Both the position numbers and the translations under genes were made by a program. The notes beneath the pieces were generated by a model that saw only the letters and a program-made list of their open reading frames with translations, was not told the DNA's origin and searched no databases. From Desulfuromonas soudanensis (lineage in GTDB: Bacteria > Desulfobacterota > Desulfuromonadia > Desulfuromonadales > WTL), in contig NZ_CP010802.1 in assembly GCF_001278055.1 (NCBI RefSeq), positions 1,899,504 through 1,963,503 of the forward strand: DNA of 64,000 nucleotides. Reading direction: 5' to 3'. Shown one piece after another: positions 61,101-64,000 of this stretch. Every line of letters starts with the position of its first letter. Positions within the stretch are counted from its first letter, which is position 1.

Positions 61101-63308
61101 ATGGGTATCGACAAAGAAAAAGAGTTGTCAATAGAAGCCGCCGATCTGCGCCGCGAGGCCGAAGTGCGGCTTCAATTGAAAACGAATAAAAGGCTGCAAC
61201 CCCGGACCGACGAAGAGGTTCAAAGGCTCCTCCAGGAATTTGAGATTCACGAGATCGAACTGGAAATGCAAAACGCCGAGCTCAGCCTGGCCCAGGCCGA
61301 GTTGGAGAAAACGTTGGAGAGGTACAGCGACCTTTATGAGTTCGCTCCGGTCGGCTACCTTAACCTCGAACGCAACGGGGCCATCAGGGCCGTAAACCTC
61401 AGAGGCGCCACTCTCCTGGGCGTTGAGCGCAGCTCCTTGATCGGCCGGCGCTTCGAAAATTTTATCCTGGAAGCCGATCGTCCAGTCCTTACCTCCTACC
61501 TCAGCACAATCTTCACAAGCAAGCGCAAGGAGACTTGCGAATTGACGCTCCTCAACCAGGGGGCTGGTCCGCTCATTGTGCAGATCGAGCAGATCGAAGC
61601 CCTGGTCGACGTTTTATACCCGGAGTGCCGCCTCGCCATGATCGACATCACCATGCGCCGGCGGGCCGAGGATGCATTGCGGGACAGTGAAGAACGAATG
61701 TACCGACTGGCGGAAATGGCTGTCGACGCCATAATCATGATGGATGAATGCAAATCGGTTACCTTCTGCAATACCGCGGCGGAAAAAGTCTTCGGCTTTT
61801 CTGCCGCAGAGATCATCGGCCGGAATTTCTATCAACTTTGCATTCCCAAACGCCAACTCTCACCGAAAAAACCAGGTTTTGACCAATTCCGGGAGGAGGG
61901 TACGGGGCCGTTAATCGACCGGAAAACGGAAGTCACGGCGCGGCGGAAGGACGGAACGGAATTCCCTCTGGAAATTTCCCTTTCATCCGTGAAATTTCAA
62001 GGGAAGTGGCATGCCATCGGGATAATGAGAGACGTCACCGAACACAACCGGCTGGATTTGGAAATCAAGGATGCCCGGGAATATGCCGAAAACATTGTTG
62101 AAACTGTGCGCGAGCCATTGGTGGTGCTCAATTCCGAGTTGAAGATCCTCACCGCCAACCACAGCTTCTACGAGACCTTTGAAGTCACCGCCGAAGAAAC
62201 CATCGACAATTTTATCTATGACGTCGGCAACCGGCAATGGGACATTCCCCGGCTGCGGGTCCTTATTGAAAAAATCCTCCCCCAGGATACGGTGATCAAT
62301 GGCTATGAAGTCGAGCACGATTTCCCCGGAATCGGCCGCAAAACCATACTGCTCAACGCCCGCCAGATCTTCCGGGAAGAGATCGGCTCGCAGATTATCC
62401 TTCTGGCTATGGAGGACATAACCGACCGCAAGCTGGCGGAGGAACGGGTTAAGGAAATCAGCCGACAGCAGCAGGCCATTCTTGACAACATCCCCAATGC
62501 CGCCTGGCTTAAGGACAAAGAGGGACGGTATGTCGCTGCCAATGGTCCCTACAGTAAGGACTTGGGAATGGAGCCGATGGATCTGGTCGGAAAAAACGAT
62601 TTCGATATTTTTCCACCGGATCTTGCAGAAAAATATGAAAAAGAAATCAATGAGGTCATCAGGACCGGGAAGCGCACATCTTTCGACGAGACCCGGGTTG
62701 ATTCAAAAGGAAAGACGCTGCATTTGGAAAAAGTCAAAACACCGATTTTTAATGACGCCGGCGAAGCGATCGGTGTCATCGGCATCATTTATGATGTGAC
62801 GGCCAGCAAGGAAATTGAGGTCACACTCCGTCATGAGAGTACACACGATATTTTGACAGGGCTCTATAATCGTGCATTTTTCGATACAGAACTGGAACGG
62901 CTTTCTCGTGGCCGCCTGTTTCCCCTGAGCATCGTCATGGCTGATATCAACGACCTGAAAAGGGTCAACGATACCCTGGGGCATTCGGAGGGCGATAAAA
63001 TGATCGGTTTGGCGGCCCGGATTATGCTGGAGGCCTTCCGTTCCGAGGACATCGTTGCCCGCATCGGGGGAGACGAGTTTGCCGTTCTCCTGCCGAAAAC
63101 GGACCGCAAGGTTGCGGAAGAAGCCGTGGAGAGGATCTTGCGCTCCCCTGAGGTCGTCAACGGAGAAGTGACCATCGCTTTTGGAATTGCCTGTGCAGAA
63201 GACGAAGACCACATTGCTGAAGCCTTAAAGGCTAGTGACGAGAGGATGTATCAGGACAAATCCAACCGGAAGAAATTGCAGGTCGGAGGTTCAGGTGAAT
63301 CATCTTGA
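61101..63308 (+). CDS. Multi-PAS diguanylate cyclase
   Basis: A 735-residue cytoplasmic protein. The N-terminal helical segment (RLQPRTDEEVQRLLQEFEIHEIELEMQNAEL) is common in deltaproteobacterial PAS proteins. It is followed by three to four PAS domains (about 75-190, 200-320, 320-440 and 450-570), some with PAC ends, and a GGDEF domain (about 580-730) with DINDLKRVNDTLGHSEGDKM and IGGDEF; I-site RSED. ATG 61101 follows GGAGG. It should synthesise c-di-GMP in response to an unknown ligand. Confidence 0.88.
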   Translation: MGIDKEKELSIEAADLRREAEVRLQLKTNKRLQPRTDEEVQRLLQEFEIHEIELEMQNAELSLAQAELEKTLERYSDLYEFAPVGYLNLERNGAIRAVNLRGATLLGVERSSLIGRRFENFILEADRPVLTSYLSTIFTSKRKETCELTLLNQGAGPLIVQIEQIEALVDVLYPECRLAMIDITMRRRAEDALRDSEERMYRLAEMAVDAIIMMDECKSVTFCNTAAEKVFGFSAAEIIGRNFYQLCIPKRQLSPKKPGFDQFREEGTGPLIDRKTEVTARRKDGTEFPLEISLSSVKFQGKWHAIGIMRDVTEHNRLDLEIKDAREYAENIVETVREPLVVLNSELKILTANHSFYETFEVTAEETIDNFIYDVGNRQWDIPRLRVLIEKILPQDTVINGYEVEHDFPGIGRKTILLNARQIFREEIGSQIILLAMEDITDRKLAEERVKEISRQQQAILDNIPNAAWLKDKEGRYVAANGPYSKDLGMEPMDLVGKNDFDIFPPDLAEKYEKEINEVIRTGKRTSFDETRVDSKGKTLHLEKVKTPIFNDAGEAIGVIGIIYDVTASKEIEVTLRHESTHDILTGLYNRAFFDTELERLSRGRLFPLSIVMADINDLKRVNDTLGHSEGDKMIGLAARIMLEAFRSEDIVARIGGDEFAVLLPKTDRKVAEEAVERILRSPEVVNGEVTIAFGIACAEDEDHIAEALKASDERMYQDKSNRKKLQVGGSGESS

Positions 63309-63486
63309 AGCGCCTTGATGCAGCGACAAAATTGCCAACCAAGATCGATCCGGCAACGATTTCCCTGGACCAGGTCTCTGTCGCATTCTTTACCAGATTC
63401 TCCTCCATTTATTTTTCAAGTATGACTCAAAATCATACGTAGTAGGTTCAAATCTTGTAAGAGTTGACTGTTGAGGGAGTAAGACC

Positions 63487-64000
63487 ATGGCTGTATCGAT
63501 CAACCCGGAGAAAACCAGCTTTTTTCGCGCCGCGCCGCGCCTCCTGCAAATTTTGCGTGTCCTCGCCCGGCACAAGTTTCTGGGGGCTCTGCGCGGCAAG
63601 GGGCACTGGCCTCCGCCGCATGAAGTCCGGGAAACCTTTGAGGAACTGGGTCTGACCTTTCTCAAGTTCGGACAGGTACTGGCCATGCGGCGCGACCTGC
63701 TGCCGGGCGCCTACATCGCTGAGCTGGAGTTGTTGCACGACCAGCTGCCGGCATTGGGCTTTGGGTCGATTCGCACGACGATCGAAAATGAACTGGGTGC
63801 TCCGTTGATGACAGTCTTCGCCTCCTTCAACGAAACCCCCATTGCTGCCGCCACCATCGCCCAGGTCCATGAGGCGACCCTGCACGACGGGCGTCGGGTC
63901 GCCGTGAAGGTGCAACGACCCGACCTTGAAGAGATGATCGCTACGGATGTGGCGGCGCTGACCTACCTGGTCGCACTGGTAGAGAGCTTTTCCCCCCCCT
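63487..64000 (+). CDS. UbiB/ABC1-family atypical kinase, N-terminal part (partial)
   Basis: The frame stays open to the window edge, giving 171 codons. The KxGQ-like motif is LGLTFLKFGQVLAMRRDLLP, and the A-rich nucleotide loop is AAATIAQVHEATLHDGRRVAVKVQRP, both UbiB family marks. In the family these proteins support isoprenoid-quinone synthesis or lipid homeostasis. ATG 63487 follows GAGGGAG. The catalytic C-terminal half is outside the window. Confidence 0.86.
   Translation, partial: MAVSINPEKTSFFRAAPRLLQILRVLARHKFLGALRGKGHWPPPHEVRETFEELGLTFLKFGQVLAMRRDLLPGAYIAELELLHDQLPALGFGSIRTTIENELGAPLMTVFASFNETPIAAATIAQVHEATLHDGRRVAVKVQRPDLEEMIATDVAALTYLVALVESFSPP

Overview
The window (about 60% G+C) reads as a chromosomal segment of a free-living anaerobic deltaproteobacterium, most likely a member of the Desulfuromonadales (Geobacter/Desulfuromonas-like). 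The reasons are a PurS-PurL fusion, an ApgM-type 'proposed homoserine kinase', a YlxR-L7Ae fusion in the nusA-infB operon, a four-subunit 2-oxoacid:ferredoxin oxidoreductase, a TatT-containing TRAP transporter, and several I-site GGDEF proteins. This assignment is inferred from gene content; no rRNA gene is present. The window starts inside glnD and ends inside a ubiB-like gene.

Layout. 0-10 kb: glnD end, xerD, an ApgM-like enzyme, a divergent Slp lipoprotein, the 2-oxoacid oxidoreductase operon, holC and a run of RNA methyltransferases (rsmE, trmJ, an RlmD/TrmA-type enzyme) with small unknown genes. 10.8-24.7 kb: a long translation and RNA-metabolism block on the plus strand (rimP, nusA, ylxR-L7Ae, infB, DUF503, rbfA, nrnA, truB, rpsO, pnp, M16 protease, dut, DUF493, yciO/sua5-like, a PDZ protein, a Cys-tailed unknown). 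25-29 kb, minus strand: gap-pgk-tpiA-secG-tRNA-Leu, expressed from a clear sigma70-type promoter. 29.4-38.7 kb: a PAS histidine kinase, an MBL-fold hydrolase, then purSL, purQ, purF and pyrE. 38.7-41 kb, minus strand: nadB, a free-standing AroQ chorismate mutase and a free-standing DAHP-synthase regulatory domain. 41-46 kb: lytic transglycosylase, pgsA, tRNA-Gly, and a complete four-gene TRAP transporter with a TatT lipoprotein.

46-51 kb is the most unusual part. A secreted NlpC/P60-like protein and a LOR/SDH (TIGR00300-like, ornithine-cyclodeaminase-related) enzyme converge tail-to-tail on a two-gene operon of a cyclic-2,3-diphosphoglycerate-synthetase-like P-loop protein and a carbamate kinase. 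This looks like an uncharacterised carbamoyl-phosphate or amino-acid degradation module and is my main candidate for a new system. 51-56 kb holds housekeeping genes (MTH1187-type protein, HAD phosphatase, tRNA-Cys, TSUP exporter, MEMO1-type protein, gltX) plus a 161-bp MITE-like insertion with perfect 16-bp terminal repeats. 56-63.3 kb is an accessory, more A+T-rich signalling stretch with three GGDEF proteins (all with I-sites), a universal stress protein and several proteins of unknown function.

The main cooperating sets are central glycolysis with a Sec channel component, ribosome and RNA maturation, purine/pyrimidine/NAD synthesis, and c-di-GMP signalling. Several promoters with 17-bp spacing, intrinsic terminators and three CCA-encoding tRNA genes could be placed directly. 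No CRISPR array, rRNA, prophage or intact transposase was found.
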